Of a stretch of DNA of 64,000 bases, positions 1 through 8,587 are shown piece by piece. Within the stretch, counting starts at the first letter, position 1. Every line of letters begins with the position of its first letter. The notes beneath the pieces were generated by a model. That model worked only from the letters and a program-made list of their open reading frames with translations, did not search any database and was not told where the DNA came from. The stretch is from JANMDU01 sp031375105. Its GTDB lineage: Bacteria > Pseudomonadota > Gammaproteobacteria > Burkholderiales > Burkholderiaceae_C. Location of the stretch: the NCBI GenBank assembly GCA_031375105.1, contig JANMHJ010000071.1:62001-126000 (forward strand), in the 5' to 3' direction. A program made the translations under genes and the position numbers.

Positions 1-864
1 AACCCGAGCGTGATTGCGCGTGGTACTCCCGGCATGAGCGGCGCTGATTTGGCCAACCTTTGCAACGAAGCGGCCTTGATGGCCGCGCGTCGCAATGCCC
101 GCGTGGTCGAGATGGTGGACTTTGAAAAAGCCAAAGACAAAATCTTGATGGGCCCAGAGCGCAAGAGCATGATCATGCCCGAGGAAGAGCGCAAAAACAC
201 CGCCTATCACGAGTCTGGTCATGCACTGATTGGCCGCTTGCTACCCAAATGCGATCCGGTGCATAAAGTGACGATCATCCCGCGTGGCCGTGCTTTAGGT
301 GTGACGATGAGCCTTCCTGAGAAGGATCGCTACAGCTACGACAAAGAATTCATGCTGAATCAAATCGCCATGCTGTTTGGTGGTCGTATCGCAGAAGAAG
401 TGTTCATGAATCAGATGACCACAGGTGCGAGCAACGATTTCGAACGCGCCACATCCATCGCCCGCGACATGGTGACGCGCTACGGCATGACCGAAGCCCT
501 CGGCCCCATGGTGTATGCGGATAACGAAGGCGAAGTGTTTCTAGGCCGCAGCGTGACCAAGACGACGAACATGAGCGAAGTCACCATGCAAAAGGTGGAT
601 GCTGAGGTGCGCAAAATCATCGATACGCAATACGCCTTGGCGCGTAAGTTGATCGAAGAAAACCAAGACAAGATGCACGCCATGGCCAAAGCCCTGCTCG
701 AATGGGAAACCATCGACATGACTCATCTTGACGACATCATGGCGGGCCGCACACCGACCGCACCGAAAGACTGGGTGCCGCGCAATCCATCGCAAGGCGG
801 TGGTGGCGATGGAGGCTCAGGCAGTGCACCTGTGGTCACGCAACCTGCGCCTACTGCGGCCTGA
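1..864 (+). CDS. ftsH: ATP-dependent zinc metalloprotease FtsH, 3' part
   Basis: Membrane-anchored AAA+ protease that degrades misfolded membrane proteins and selected cytosolic regulators. The reading frame is open from base 1, so only about the last 287 codons are present; the membrane segments and most of the AAA domain lie upstream of the window. The fragment begins in the end of the AAA domain (GTPGMSGADLANL, close to the second region of homology). It then carries the zinc-binding motif HESGH at fragment residues 70-74 and the third zinc ligand, Asp146, in ASNDFERAT. The C-terminus is Gly/Ser/Pro-rich and of low complexity. folP and glmM follow, the usual Burkholderiales order. A rho-independent terminator follows the stop codon. 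Identification is firm. Confidence 0.96.
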   Translation, partial: NPSVIARGTPGMSGADLANLCNEAALMAARRNARVVEMVDFEKAKDKILMGPERKSMIMPEEERKNTAYHESGHALIGRLLPKCDPVHKVTIIPRGRALGVTMSLPEKDRYSYDKEFMLNQIAMLFGGRIAEEVFMNQMTTGASNDFERATSIARDMVTRYGMTEALGPMVYADNEGEVFLGRSVTKTTNMSEVTMQKVDAEVRKIIDTQYALARKLIEENQDKMHAMAKALLEWETIDMTHLDDIMAGRTPTAPKDWVPRNPSQGGGGDGGSGSAPVVTQPAPTAA

Positions 865-885
865 GTAGATCACGCTCAAGATCGA

Positions 886-911
886 ACGGGGCCCAGTGCC
901 CCGTTTTTTTT
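886..911 (+). terminator. rho-independent terminator after ftsH
   Basis: A 7-bp perfect stem (ACGGGGC at 886-892, GCCCCGT at 898-904) with a 5-nt loop is followed by a run of eight T from 904. It lies 22 nt after the ftsH stop, so ftsH transcription probably ends before folP. Confidence 0.85.
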
Positions 912-966
912 GGTATCGGTTTTGGGCTGTGTTTTTGTTTGCCCTATTCTTCGGCACAATGCGTTA

Positions 967-1857
967 ATGTTTTGGCAAACCACGCGTTTCTCTGTTGATC
1001 TGTCAGCACCTAAAGTGATGGGCATTGTGAATCTCACGCCGGATTCTTTTTCAGATGGCGGGCAGTATGCTTCCCCCTTGGCTGCTTTGCATCATGCCGA
1101 GCAACTGATCTCGCAAGGCGCAGATATGCTAGATCTGGGTGCAGAATCCTCCCGCCCAGGCGCGCCGCCCGTATCAATCGAAGATGAGCGGGCTCGCTTG
1201 ATGCCTGTGCTGCTCGAAGCCGTCAGACTCGGTGTACCGATTTCCGTGGACACCTACAAACCGCAGGTGATGCAAGCCGCGCTGGATGCGGGTGCAGACA
1301 TCATCAACGATATTTGGGCATTTCGCCGCGATGAAGCAGGATTGAGTGCTAGGCAAGTAGTGATGCAGCATGGCCGCTGTGGTTTAGTGATGATGCACAT
1401 GCACCGTGATCCGCAAACCATGCAGCTTGATCCGATGTCTGAAAGCGAAGATGTGGTGCAGCGTGTGAAAAATGATTTGCTATTATTTTATGAGCATCTT
1501 GCGCAGGTTTTAAAAGGGCTAGATGCCAATTTTCCTCAAAAAATAGCATCTCAAGTATCCTTGAATCAACGCCTTGTGATCGATCCCGGCATAGGCTTTG
1601 GAAAAACAGTCGCGCAGAATTTTGCACTTCTTACGAGACAGCGTGAATTGCTAGAACTGGGTTTCCCGTTGCTCGCAGGCTGGTCCCGCAAATCCTCACT
1701 GGGCGCTGTAACGGGTTTGAGCGAAGTCAAAGATCGCATGATCCCGAGTGTGGCGGCAGCGCTATTGGCGGTGGAGCGCGGTGCCAGTGTAGTGCGCGTG
1801 CATGATGTGCGCGAGACGGTACAGGCTTTGAAGGTGTGGCGCACTGTACAGAATTGA
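967..1857 (+). CDS. folP: dihydropteroate synthase
   Basis: Condenses 6-hydroxymethyl-dihydropterin diphosphate with p-aminobenzoate in folate synthesis; target of sulfonamides. Visible motifs are GIVNLTPDSFSDG (residues 19-31), DLGAESSRPG (56-65), SVDTYKP, INDIWAF, VIDPGIGFGK (from 204) and GWSRKSS (238-244), in family order. The frame stays open upstream to a TTG at 910, but that codon lies inside the ftsH terminator, so ATG 967 is chosen; no clear ribosome site precedes it. About residues 170-195 are encoded by a copy of the interspersed repeat family described below, in a segment that I expect to be shorter in most FolP proteins. The protein (296 aa) appears otherwise intact. Confidence 0.95.
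   Translation: MFWQTTRFSVDLSAPKVMGIVNLTPDSFSDGGQYASPLAALHHAEQLISQGADMLDLGAESSRPGAPPVSIEDERARLMPVLLEAVRLGVPISVDTYKPQVMQAALDAGADIINDIWAFRRDEAGLSARQVVMQHGRCGLVMMHMHRDPQTMQLDPMSESEDVVQRVKNDLLLFYEHLAQVLKGLDANFPQKIASQVSLNQRLVIDPGIGFGKTVAQNFALLTRQRELLELGFPLLAGWSRKSSLGAVTGLSEVKDRMIPSVAAALLAVERGASVVRVHDVRETVQALKVWRTVQN
1478..1543 (+). repeat. interspersed short repeat, copy 1 (inside folP)
   Basis: Divergent member of a family with the layout CTATTNNTTNATAGC, a GCGCA-like middle and TATAA(C/G)GGCTA near the 3' side. Here it reads GCTATTATTTTATGAGC, then TTGCGCAG, then AAAAGGGCTAGATGCC. It is translated in frame as part of folP. Confidence 0.5.
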
Positions 1858-1873
1858 GCTGCTAGAGTGCAGT

Positions 1874-1943
1874 CTATTTACTATTAATTTCATAGCATAG
1901 TGCGCAGATTCTATAACGGGATAAGCCCTTTTTGCTCTAAAAT
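1874..1943 (+). repeat. interspersed short repeat, copy 2 (folP-glmM spacer)
   Basis: Contains CTATTAATTTCATAGC, TGCGCAGATTCTATAACGGG and AAGCCCTTTTTG. It fills most of the spacer between folP and glmM and matches the copy between sdhD and sdhA closely (TTTACTATTAATTT in both). Confidence 0.65.
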
Positions 1944-1976
1944 ATTCCTCAAAGCACTCCACAACGATTCCACACC

Positions 1977-3311
1977 ATGAGCAGACAATATTTCGGCACC
2001 GACGGCATTCGCGGCACAGTCGGCCAAGCCCCGATCACGCCTGATTTCATTTTGAAGCTCGCACATGCAGTGGGCCGCGTGCTTCGCAAAACGGAAAGCC
2101 GCCCGACGGTATTGATCGGCAAAGACACGCGCATCTCTGGCTACATGCTCGAATCCGCGCTCGAATCCGGCTTCAATTCAGCGGGCGTGGATGTGGTGTT
2201 GCTTGGGCCTTTGCCTACTCCCGGCGTAGCCTACCTCACACGTGCGCTGCGAGCTAGCCTCGGCGTGGTGATCTCCGCCAGTCACAATGCCTATCCCGAT
2301 AACGGCATCAAATTCTTCAGTGCCCAGGGCGCGAAGTTACCTGACAGTTGGGAGTTGGCTGTAGAAGCGGCTTTGAAAGATGCGCCCGTGTGGGAGCAAA
2401 GCAGCGCCTTGGGCAAATCACGCCGCTTGGACGACGCTGCCGGCCGCTACATTGAATTTGCCAAAAGCACCTTCGCGAACGATCTCACGCTCAAGGGTTT
2501 GAAAATCGTGATCGATGGCGCGAATGGCGCGGCCTACCAAATTGCGCCCAAAGTGTTTCACGAACTCGGCGCGGAAGTCATTTCAATTGGCTGCGAGCCC
2601 AATGGCATCAACATCAACGACGGCGTGGGCGCAACGCATCCTGAGGCGCTGATCCGCAGCGTCAAGGCTAACCATGCGCATTACGGTATCGCGCTCGACG
2701 GTGATGCGGATCGTTTGCAGATCGTATCAAGCGATGGCCGCTTGTTCAATGGCGATGAGGTGCTCTATCTCATGGTCAATGAGCGCTTGCATCGTGGTGA
2801 AGCCGTGCTTGGAGTGGTCGGAACTTTGATGACCAACATGGCTGTAGAAGTCTCCCTGAAAGCCAAAGGCGTGCAATTCGTCCGCGCCAAAGTCGGCGAC
2901 CGCTATGTGCTCGAAGAACTCGAGAAAAACGGCTGGCTCTTAGGCGGCGAAGGTTCTGGCCATCTGCTCGCACTCGACAAACACACGACTGGCGACGGCA
3001 TCATCTCCGCCCTGCAAGTGCTGCAAGCCGTGCAGCGCAGCGGCCAATCCCTCGCTCAATTGCTCGGTGACATCCAGCTCTTTCCGCAAGAGCTGATCAA
3101 CGTGCGCTTGAAGCCCGGACAAGATTGGAAAGGCGACCCCAAACTCGCCCTAATGCAAACCGAGATTGAAAACGAGCTAGGCCAAACAGGCCGCGTCCTC
3201 ATCCGAGCCAGCGGCACCGAGCCTGTGGTGCGCGTGATGGTGGAGGCCAAAGATGCCGCCCAGGCCAAACGCTGCGCAGAGCGGCTTGTGGATGTGATAC
3301 GGCTGAGTTAA
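1977..3311 (+). CDS. glmM: phosphoglucosamine mutase
   Basis: Interconverts glucosamine-6-phosphate and glucosamine-1-phosphate, feeding UDP-GlcNAc and so peptidoglycan and LPS. Length (444 aa) is normal. The active-site phosphoserine is Ser102 in SASHNAYPDNG, the metal-binding loop is DGDADR at 241-246, the sugar-specificity loop is GGEGSGH, and the phosphate-binding C-terminal loop is RASGTEPVVRVM. Start ATG 1977 gives the canonical N-terminus MSRQYFGTDGIRG. The last 43 codons are repeated, about 80 percent identical at protein level, at 5500-5631, on the far side of a two-gene insert. This suggests that the segment between the two copies arrived by recombination at the glmM 3' end. Confidence 0.96.
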   Translation: MSRQYFGTDGIRGTVGQAPITPDFILKLAHAVGRVLRKTESRPTVLIGKDTRISGYMLESALESGFNSAGVDVVLLGPLPTPGVAYLTRALRASLGVVISASHNAYPDNGIKFFSAQGAKLPDSWELAVEAALKDAPVWEQSSALGKSRRLDDAAGRYIEFAKSTFANDLTLKGLKIVIDGANGAAYQIAPKVFHELGAEVISIGCEPNGININDGVGATHPEALIRSVKANHAHYGIALDGDADRLQIVSSDGRLFNGDEVLYLMVNERLHRGEAVLGVVGTLMTNMAVEVSLKAKGVQFVRAKVGDRYVLEELEKNGWLLGGEGSGHLLALDKHTTGDGIISALQVLQAVQRSGQSLAQLLGDIQLFPQELINVRLKPGQDWKGDPKLALMQTEIENELGQTGRVLIRASGTEPVVRVMVEAKDAAQAKRCAERLVDVIRLS

Positions 3312-3558
3312 AGCTTGCTGGCGCTAACTCATCGGGGAATCAACGGCTTTGACTCGTTGCTTACGTCTAGAGCTATCCATGAAATGGAGTGCCAAAGCGG
3401 TCAACGTTAGGGTAAAGCGCAAACGAAATAAGACTAAATTGCTCTCTAAAGTCCTTTGCGTTAGCAGATAGCACTTGAGCACAATTGGTCAATCATCGAT
3501 ATTTTGTTTAAGTGCTGCATAATTATGCAACTGAAACTAGCAACTAGGTGGAAATCTT

Positions 3559-4131
3559 ATGTACTTGTCGAAGCGTTTGATTCGCATCTCTTCGTATGTA
3601 TTTTTTATTGCAGGATTTGTATTTTTGACGGGTTGCGCTGCAACTGGCCTAAAGCCTACTGAAATGCAGGAAACACTCAACAACATCCCGGTTAACAAGG
3701 GGAGAATTTACTTTTACCGCACCAACAGCATGGTAGGTATGGCTATGCAGCCCAATATTTCGTTGAATGGATCAGTTGTTGGCGAGTCCAAGCCTGGTGG
3801 CTTCTTCTTTGTTGATGTCGAGCCTGGTACGCATGAAGCCTCGGCACGTACTGAGGTGACCGCGAAAGCCGTGATTCCAATTCGAGACGGTGAAACACGC
3901 TATGTTCGCTCTTCCATCAATATGGGCATTATGGTGGGCCGTATTGAATTAACCTTGATTGACCCAGTTCAAGCAAAGAATGAGCTTGGCAGCTTGAGTT
4001 TCACAGGTCCCCGTACCGAATCCGTTGCGAGCCCTACAAATGTAGCGCCCCCTCCGCCCACAGAAGAGCGGCCACCCCGTGCCAGAACCGTAACTCTTGA
4101 CGATCTGGATGCGTTGCTACCTAAGAAGTGA
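3559..4131 (+). CDS. DUF2846-like lipoprotein
   Basis: Protein of 190 aa with a lipoprotein signal: basic N-terminus, hydrophobic stretch and lipobox LTGC at about residues 23-26. After it comes GRIYFYRTNSMVGM, a pattern I associate with DUF2846 envelope proteins, then a beta-rich domain and a proline-rich tail (APPPPTEERPP). Molecular function is unknown. It precedes the protease gene at 4139 by 7 nt, so the two form an operon. The pair is more AT-rich than its neighbours and lies between two copies of the glmM 3' end, consistent with transfer. Family assignment is from pattern recall. Confidence 0.7.
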   Translation: MYLSKRLIRISSYVFFIAGFVFLTGCAATGLKPTEMQETLNNIPVNKGRIYFYRTNSMVGMAMQPNISLNGSVVGESKPGGFFFVDVEPGTHEASARTEVTAKAVIPIRDGETRYVRSSINMGIMVGRIELTLIDPVQAKNELGSLSFTGPRTESVASPTNVAPPPPTEERPPRARTVTLDDLDALLPKK

Positions 4132-4138
4132 GTCATTT

Positions 4139-5395
4139 ATGAAATGTGCTGCTGCAATCGCTAAAGCTATCCTGTCGCTGAGCATGTTGACCACCGCAAC
4201 TTTTGGCATTGCAAACGATTTATCTGCGGATCAACTTTTTGAGAAAATTTCTCCCAGCATATGGGTTGTCCATACTTTTGAAAAGGGCGGAAGGCCGTTG
4301 TCTCGGGGTAGTGCAGTCGTGATTTCGCCAGGTATTTTGATTACGAACTGCCACGTACTTGCCCGTGCAGCCTCTTTTATGATCAGGCGAGAAAATGTTT
4401 CTTATGAAGCCAAGCTTCAACATGCGGATGCCGAGCGCGATCTTTGTCAAGTTGAGGTGCGCAATTTCAACGCCCCAGCAGTGGAAGTCGTACCAACCGA
4501 GAGCCTAAAGGTTGGGCAAAAGGTCTATGCGATCGGCAACCCACGTGGACTTGAGCTAACCCTCAGCGATGGGCTTATTTCAGGACTCAGGCGCGACGAA
4601 GACGGTAAGAGTATCGAACTGGTGCAAACCAGTGCTCCCATTTCTCCCGGATCGAGCGGAGGCGGGCTATTTGACATTAAAGGCAGGCTCGTAGGTGTCA
4701 CCACATCTGGAATGCGTGACGCCCAAAACCTGAACTTCGCTATGCCCGGTAGCTGGATTGCTGATGTGCCGTTGCGATCACAGACTGCTTTGGCGAGGCG
4801 CAACAACCCGAATTATTCTGGTTTTGTAGCTTCAGGGGCAAGCGCAGACGTTGAAAAGCGCGGCGTTTATTACGTTGGGCAAGAGTGGGAATATGCCATC
4901 TTAGATCGTATGACCAATCTAAAACAAAGTGTTATTCTAAAGGTAGATCGTTTCGAAGGTGACACTGTTGTATTCAATGGGGGGCAACGTACTGAAAACA
5001 TGATGGGGCGAGTGATCCTATCTAAGCAGCGAATATTGTCAGAACTTGATAGTCTCAATGGCATAGGTGGTTGGGTCACATCAGAGAGCTCTCAACAGCC
5101 CAAGTGGACGATCAATACCGATATTCATATGGAACCCGGCTCTCGATTCGAGCTCACTGCTCAATTCTCCGGAGCAGCGAAGTTAACCGTACCTGCTGGT
5201 GAATTTGATACCTTGGTATTTAATTTCACCGGTACTCGCGACACCTTGGTACGGGGTAGCTTCAACATTAGGCCGATACTACGAGCCACTGCTTGGTATT
5301 CAAAACAGCTCAATCGCATTGTTAAGTTTTCCGTTTATGTTCCCGGCACCAATACGAGAATAGATGAAGAAATCGTTTTGCAAAAAATCAGGTAG
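4139..5395 (+). CDS. secreted trypsin-like serine protease with C-terminal beta domain
   Basis: 418 aa. A Sec-type signal peptide ends near residue 25 (TTATFGIAND). The trypsin fold shows the full triad: His72 in TNCHVL, Asp101 in ERDLC and Ser173 in PGSSGGGLFD, the HtrA/Do type. No PDZ domain is visible. The C-terminal half (from about residue 225) is an uncharacterised beta-rich domain. The frame opens earlier at 4097, but the ATG at 4139 gives the signal peptide. It probably acts on periplasmic or surface proteins together with the upstream lipoprotein; this role is inferred from co-occurrence only. Confidence 0.78.
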   Translation: MKCAAAIAKAILSLSMLTTATFGIANDLSADQLFEKISPSIWVVHTFEKGGRPLSRGSAVVISPGILITNCHVLARAASFMIRRENVSYEAKLQHADAERDLCQVEVRNFNAPAVEVVPTESLKVGQKVYAIGNPRGLELTLSDGLISGLRRDEDGKSIELVQTSAPISPGSSGGGLFDIKGRLVGVTTSGMRDAQNLNFAMPGSWIADVPLRSQTALARRNNPNYSGFVASGASADVEKRGVYYVGQEWEYAILDRMTNLKQSVILKVDRFEGDTVVFNGGQRTENMMGRVILSKQRILSELDSLNGIGGWVTSESSQQPKWTINTDIHMEPGSRFELTAQFSGAAKLTVPAGEFDTLVFNFTGTRDTLVRGSFNIRPILRATAWYSKQLNRIVKFSVYVPGTNTRIDEEIVLQKIR

Positions 5396-5499
5396 TGGGT
5401 GATGCATAAGTCACTGGCCTCAAAATTTCTGATATGTTTTTTACTACTGCAATTGAACATCATCTGAGAATTGATTAGCCTTATACACACAAGGGATTC

Positions 5500-5631
5500 G
5501 GCCAAACAAGCCGCGTCTTGATCCGAGCCAGCGGCACCGAGCCTGTGGTGCGCGTGATGGTGGAGGCCAAAGATACCGCCCAGGCCAAGAGCTGTGCGCA
5601 GCGACTGGTGGATGTGATCTCTAGCAGCTAA
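5500..5631 (+). pseudogene. duplicated 3' end of glmM (remnant)
   Basis: 132 nt encode a near copy of the last 43 residues and the stop of glmM (SASGTEPVVR-type C-terminal loop retained, RASGTEPVVRVMVEAKD identical to glmM). Differences include Gly to Ser in GQTGR and a changed last three residues (SSS instead of RLS). No start codon or upstream coding part is present. Together with the intact glmM end at 3180-3311 it forms a direct repeat that brackets the two-gene segment 3312-5499. The remaining bases between 5396 and 5755 hold nothing else I recognise apart from the palindrome at 5645. Confidence 0.85.
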
Positions 5632-5644
5632 GTACTCTCAGTCG

Positions 5645-5660
5645 AAAGTGTATACACTTT
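5645..5660. promoter_or_regulatory. 16-bp perfect palindrome, probable operator
   Basis: AAAGTGTATACACTTT is fully self-complementary and lies 95 nt upstream of the binding-protein gene at 5755. GTGTATACAC-type cores are common for GntR-family regulators; the regulator itself is not in this neighbourhood. Assignment as an operator is inference. Confidence 0.5.
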
Positions 5661-5754
5661 GGCATGCTAATTGCATACCGAATTTGTGTGTGCCATTGTC
5701 TTGCCAGACAGATATGCACAGCTCAACACTTCATCAACATTCGGAGATTCAAGC

Positions 5755-6732
5755 ATGTTCACTCGACGCACTTCCCTGATCTATTCTGGCGCACTGAGTG
5801 CGCTCTCTTTGGCTGGTTTAGCAAACGCGCAGAGCAAATACCCCGACCAACCCGTCAAACTCATCGTCGCGCTGCCGGCGGGTGGCAGTGTGGACATGAT
5901 TGCACGCACGCTCGGCCAGAAGCTGAGCACTGCTTTGGGCCAGCAATTTGTGGTGGACAACCGTGGCGGCGGCTCCGGTCAAATTGGCATGCCGCTGGTG
6001 GCCAAAGCGCCCGCTGACGGCTACACGCTCACTGTCTCTCCCGCTTCCTTCCTCACCACCAACAAAAGCGTCTTCAAAACCCTGCCTTACGACCCCGAGG
6101 CAGACTTCGTGCCGGTATCGCGCCTCGTCAATCAGCCCATGGTCATGATCGTGAAAGACAAGGTGAAGTACCCCACGGTGGCCGCTTTTATCGCTGCTGC
6201 CAAGGCCGCGCCGGGCAAACTCACCTATGCATCATCTGGCGACGGAAGCCCACAGCATCTGGGCGGCCTGATGTTTGAATCACGCACTCAAACCAAACTG
6301 CTGCATGTGCCTTACCGTGGCGGCGCACTCGCCATCAACGACACGATTGCAGGTACGGTGGACGCGATGTTTGCCGTGATGCCAGAGGCCGTGCCCCATG
6401 TCAAAGCAGGCACACTATCCGCGCTTGGCGTGATGAGCCCCACGCGCTCGCCTGTCTTCCCGCAAGTGCCCACGATGCAGGAGGCTGGCGTGGCCGATCT
6501 GAATCTATCCGCTTGGATGGCGCTGCTCGCTCCAGCCAAAACACCGCGCCCGATCATCGATCAGCTCAACAAAGCCGTGATCGCCGCATTTGATGCCGAG
6601 ACCCGCGCAAAACTCGCCGAAAGCGGCATCGAAGTTTCTACCAGCACGCCGGAAGATGTGCAACGGCTCATCACCCGCGACATCAAGATTCATGCTGACT
6701 TGGTGAAAGCATCTGGTTTAGTGCCACAGTAA
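5755..6732 (+). CDS. tripartite tricarboxylate transporter substrate-binding protein (Bug/TctC family)
   Basis: 325 aa, the usual Bug length. The N-terminus MFTRRTSLIYSGAL leads into a signal peptide ending at about ANAQ. The family features PVKLIVALPAGGSVDMIARTL and the loop around YASSGDGSPQHLGG are present, as is the C-terminal GIEVSTSTPEDVQRLI. It binds a carboxylate in the periplasm. ATG 5755 is preferred over 5671 because GGAGA precedes it and the signal peptide starts there. No tctA or tctB membrane genes are adjacent, as is common for the expanded Bug families of Burkholderiales. Substrate unknown. Confidence 0.9.
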   Translation: MFTRRTSLIYSGALSALSLAGLANAQSKYPDQPVKLIVALPAGGSVDMIARTLGQKLSTALGQQFVVDNRGGGSGQIGMPLVAKAPADGYTLTVSPASFLTTNKSVFKTLPYDPEADFVPVSRLVNQPMVMIVKDKVKYPTVAAFIAAAKAAPGKLTYASSGDGSPQHLGGLMFESRTQTKLLHVPYRGGALAINDTIAGTVDAMFAVMPEAVPHVKAGTLSALGVMSPTRSPVFPQVPTMQEAGVADLNLSAWMALLAPAKTPRPIIDQLNKAVIAAFDAETRAKLAESGIEVSTSTPEDVQRLITRDIKIHADLVKASGLVPQ

Positions 6733-6759
6733 CCGGACTGGCGCTGCGCTGACTTTTAG

Positions 6760-8007
6760 CTACGCCAGCGCCCACTCTTTCGCCATCCGCTCGGCCATCG
6801 CCTGCGGGAAGTGCGCTTTGCACTCACTCCAAGCTTCGCGCTTGGCCTCTTCAATGCGCTCGACCACACGAGCCGGGTGGCTTACCCGGCAATGCGCGCG
6901 GCCAAAAGCCAGAAGCTCATCGCGCGTGGGCAGGCTTTTGCTTTTATTGAGCTTGAGCGCCAGTTCGCGATCCGTCTTCATCAGGCCTGTACGGCGGTCT
7001 TCAAAGTCATAGGCGGTCGTGGTCACCACGTCATACAGTGGCGAGAGCCGCACGCTGGCTGGGTTGGCTGGATGCTCGTAGAGCAGCGCGAAATTTTTCA
7101 GATGCGCATCGCCATTGCCCACCATCACGCTCAGGCAAAGATACTCAAAAAACTTGGCTTGCTGCAAATGGCCATTCGTAGGGCATAAGCGCCCAATCAG
7201 TGCAGCAATGCCTTCGTAATTGCCTCGGTATTTATAGTCACCCAGCGTGTCGTAAGTCGCGCCAGATAGCACCGCGAAATCTTCAAATCCTAAGCGCTGC
7301 GGCTCACCCGCTTGCCCGGGAATCAAATCAAAGCGGCGCATGATGAAGAGAGATGCGTCATCGCTCAAATGAAACTCAGGTACATCGATGCCAGCTTTTC
7401 GAGCCGCAAGCATGCAAGCATATTCGTTGGCGCTCAAATGCGGATACTCCGTGCCGCCGGTCTTCACGATGAGGTCTGGAATGCGAGCCGTTTCTCGCCC
7501 GATCACAGCTTGCACATCAGCATCTGGAATCAACACCTTGGGCTGCGCACCCGAGATACCCGCGTCGTAATACTGATCAAACAGACTTTCAAACAGCTCT
7601 GCGCTGGCACTCGTCTTGAGCAAAGCTTGCAAACCCAGCATGGACTTGCTCTCACGCCTATGACCTTGCTCCTCAGCCAGCATCACACGGCCAATCTGGT
7701 TCTGCCCCACGATGGACAAAATCGCCATCTCATCTAGCTTAGAAAATTGCTTGGCAAAGCGCGTGCGGATGCGATGAAACTGCTCACCCTCGGGCAAGTT
7801 CATCGCAAAAATCGGATGCGGTGTGTTTGATCCATAAGAGGCAAAACGCACAGGCATCGTTAGCGACAGTGCGCAACTCGGCTCCGTGCTTTCATAGCGC
7901 CATTGCAATTGCGATTCGCGCATCAAGCGCCCGGCAAAGCCTTGTGGCGTGCTGCCGTAAAGCTGCTTGATCTTTTTGCCTGAGTCGGTGGACGTAGCCA
8001 TGCTCAT
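6760..8007 (-). CDS. hipA: HipA-family Ser/Thr kinase toxin
   Basis: 415 aa. In E. coli HipA phosphorylates glutamyl-tRNA synthetase and induces dormancy; family members vary in target. Visible: N-terminal HipA domain with NLPEGEQFHRIR (about 70-82), the Ser-containing loop ISGAQPK (151-157), the ATP-site lysine region IVKTGG (about 180-185), the catalytic loop GNGDAHLKN (297-305) and the metal-binding YDVV (325-328). All kinase residues appear intact. The start overlaps the hipB stop by 4 nt (ATGA), so the two are translationally coupled. Confidence 0.9.
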   Translation of the reverse strand: MSMATSTDSGKKIKQLYGSTPQGFAGRLMRESQLQWRYESTEPSCALSLTMPVRFASYGSNTPHPIFAMNLPEGEQFHRIRTRFAKQFSKLDEMAILSIVGQNQIGRVMLAEEQGHRRESKSMLGLQALLKTSASAELFESLFDQYYDAGISGAQPKVLIPDADVQAVIGRETARIPDLIVKTGGTEYPHLSANEYACMLAARKAGIDVPEFHLSDDASLFIMRRFDLIPGQAGEPQRLGFEDFAVLSGATYDTLGDYKYRGNYEGIAALIGRLCPTNGHLQQAKFFEYLCLSVMVGNGDAHLKNFALLYEHPANPASVRLSPLYDVVTTTAYDFEDRRTGLMKTDRELALKLNKSKSLPTRDELLAFGRAHCRVSHPARVVERIEEAKREAWSECKAHFPQAMAERMAKEWALA

Positions 8008-8297
8008 TCTTCCCAGTCAGCCCCAAGGAAGTCACGCACGTTTTCCAAATCCAAGCCAAGCGCACAGACCTGCAACTGCTTGCCAATCACGCCCAGCGCC
8101 TTAAAAAGCACCAGCGTCGTCACATTCTTTCCGGCTTCAAGATCAGCAATGGTTTGACGGCGGCAACCCACTTTGTTCGCCACATCCGATTGCGTCAACC
8201 CCAAAGCCTTACGCTCACGACGATAGATTGCCCCCAACTCGGCAGGCGAGTTGGCCAACGGCAAATTCGGAGGAATGGGTAGAGTTGCATCGCTCAT
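8004..8297 (-). CDS. hipB: HipB-like HTH antitoxin/repressor
   Basis: 97 aa with a Cro/C1-type helix-turn-helix: RRERKALGLTQSDVANKVG and CRRQTIADLEAGKNV (about 27-60). It is encoded first in the operon, as for classic hipBA, and should neutralise HipA and repress the promoter. The start codon lies within the left half of the palindrome at 8295-8320. Confidence 0.88.
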   Translation of the reverse strand: MSDATLPIPPNLPLANSPAELGAIYRRERKALGLTQSDVANKVGCRRQTIADLEAGKNVTTLVLFKALGVIGKQLQVCALGLDLENVRDFLGADWEE

Positions 8298-8320
8298 ATG
8301 TTCGTATTATAGAACATATG
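8295..8320. promoter_or_regulatory. hipBA operator palindrome
   Basis: Perfect 9-bp inverted repeat CATATGTTC / GAACATATG separated by 8 nt (GTATTATA). The left half overlaps the hipB start codon. Placement directly at the toxin-antitoxin start fits autoregulation by HipB-HipA. Confidence 0.75.
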
Positions 8321-8353
8321 GAAAAAATAAATAAATATGTCCGATTGAACGAA

Positions 8354-8587
8354 CTATTTAGGCGCCGCGATCACAGGGTGCTCATGCAGCACCTCATCAC
8401 CCATGTCGGCCATTTCTTCCCAACTTTGTAAATCAGCAGGCATAGGCACTTTGAGATTGCACAACGCATTCAACTCTGCAGCGGCATAGCACTTGGGCCT
8501 CTGATATGCAATCAGCGAGATAGCTTTGGCATGTGCTTTTTCTGCAAGCAATAAATGCTTCATCGAAGAATTCAGATCACTCATCAT
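8354..8587 (-). CDS. small hypothetical protein
   Basis: 77 aa, no recognised domain and no signal peptide; mixed charge, predicted mostly helical, with the tail EVLHEHPVIAAPK. Its start overlaps the stop of the upstream secreted-protein gene (ATGATGA at 8584-8590), which supports real, coupled translation. Function not recognised. Confidence 0.55.
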   Translation of the reverse strand: MMSDLNSSMKHLLLAEKAHAKAISLIAYQRPKCYAAAELNALCNLKVPMPADLQSWEEMADMGDEVLHEHPVIAAPK

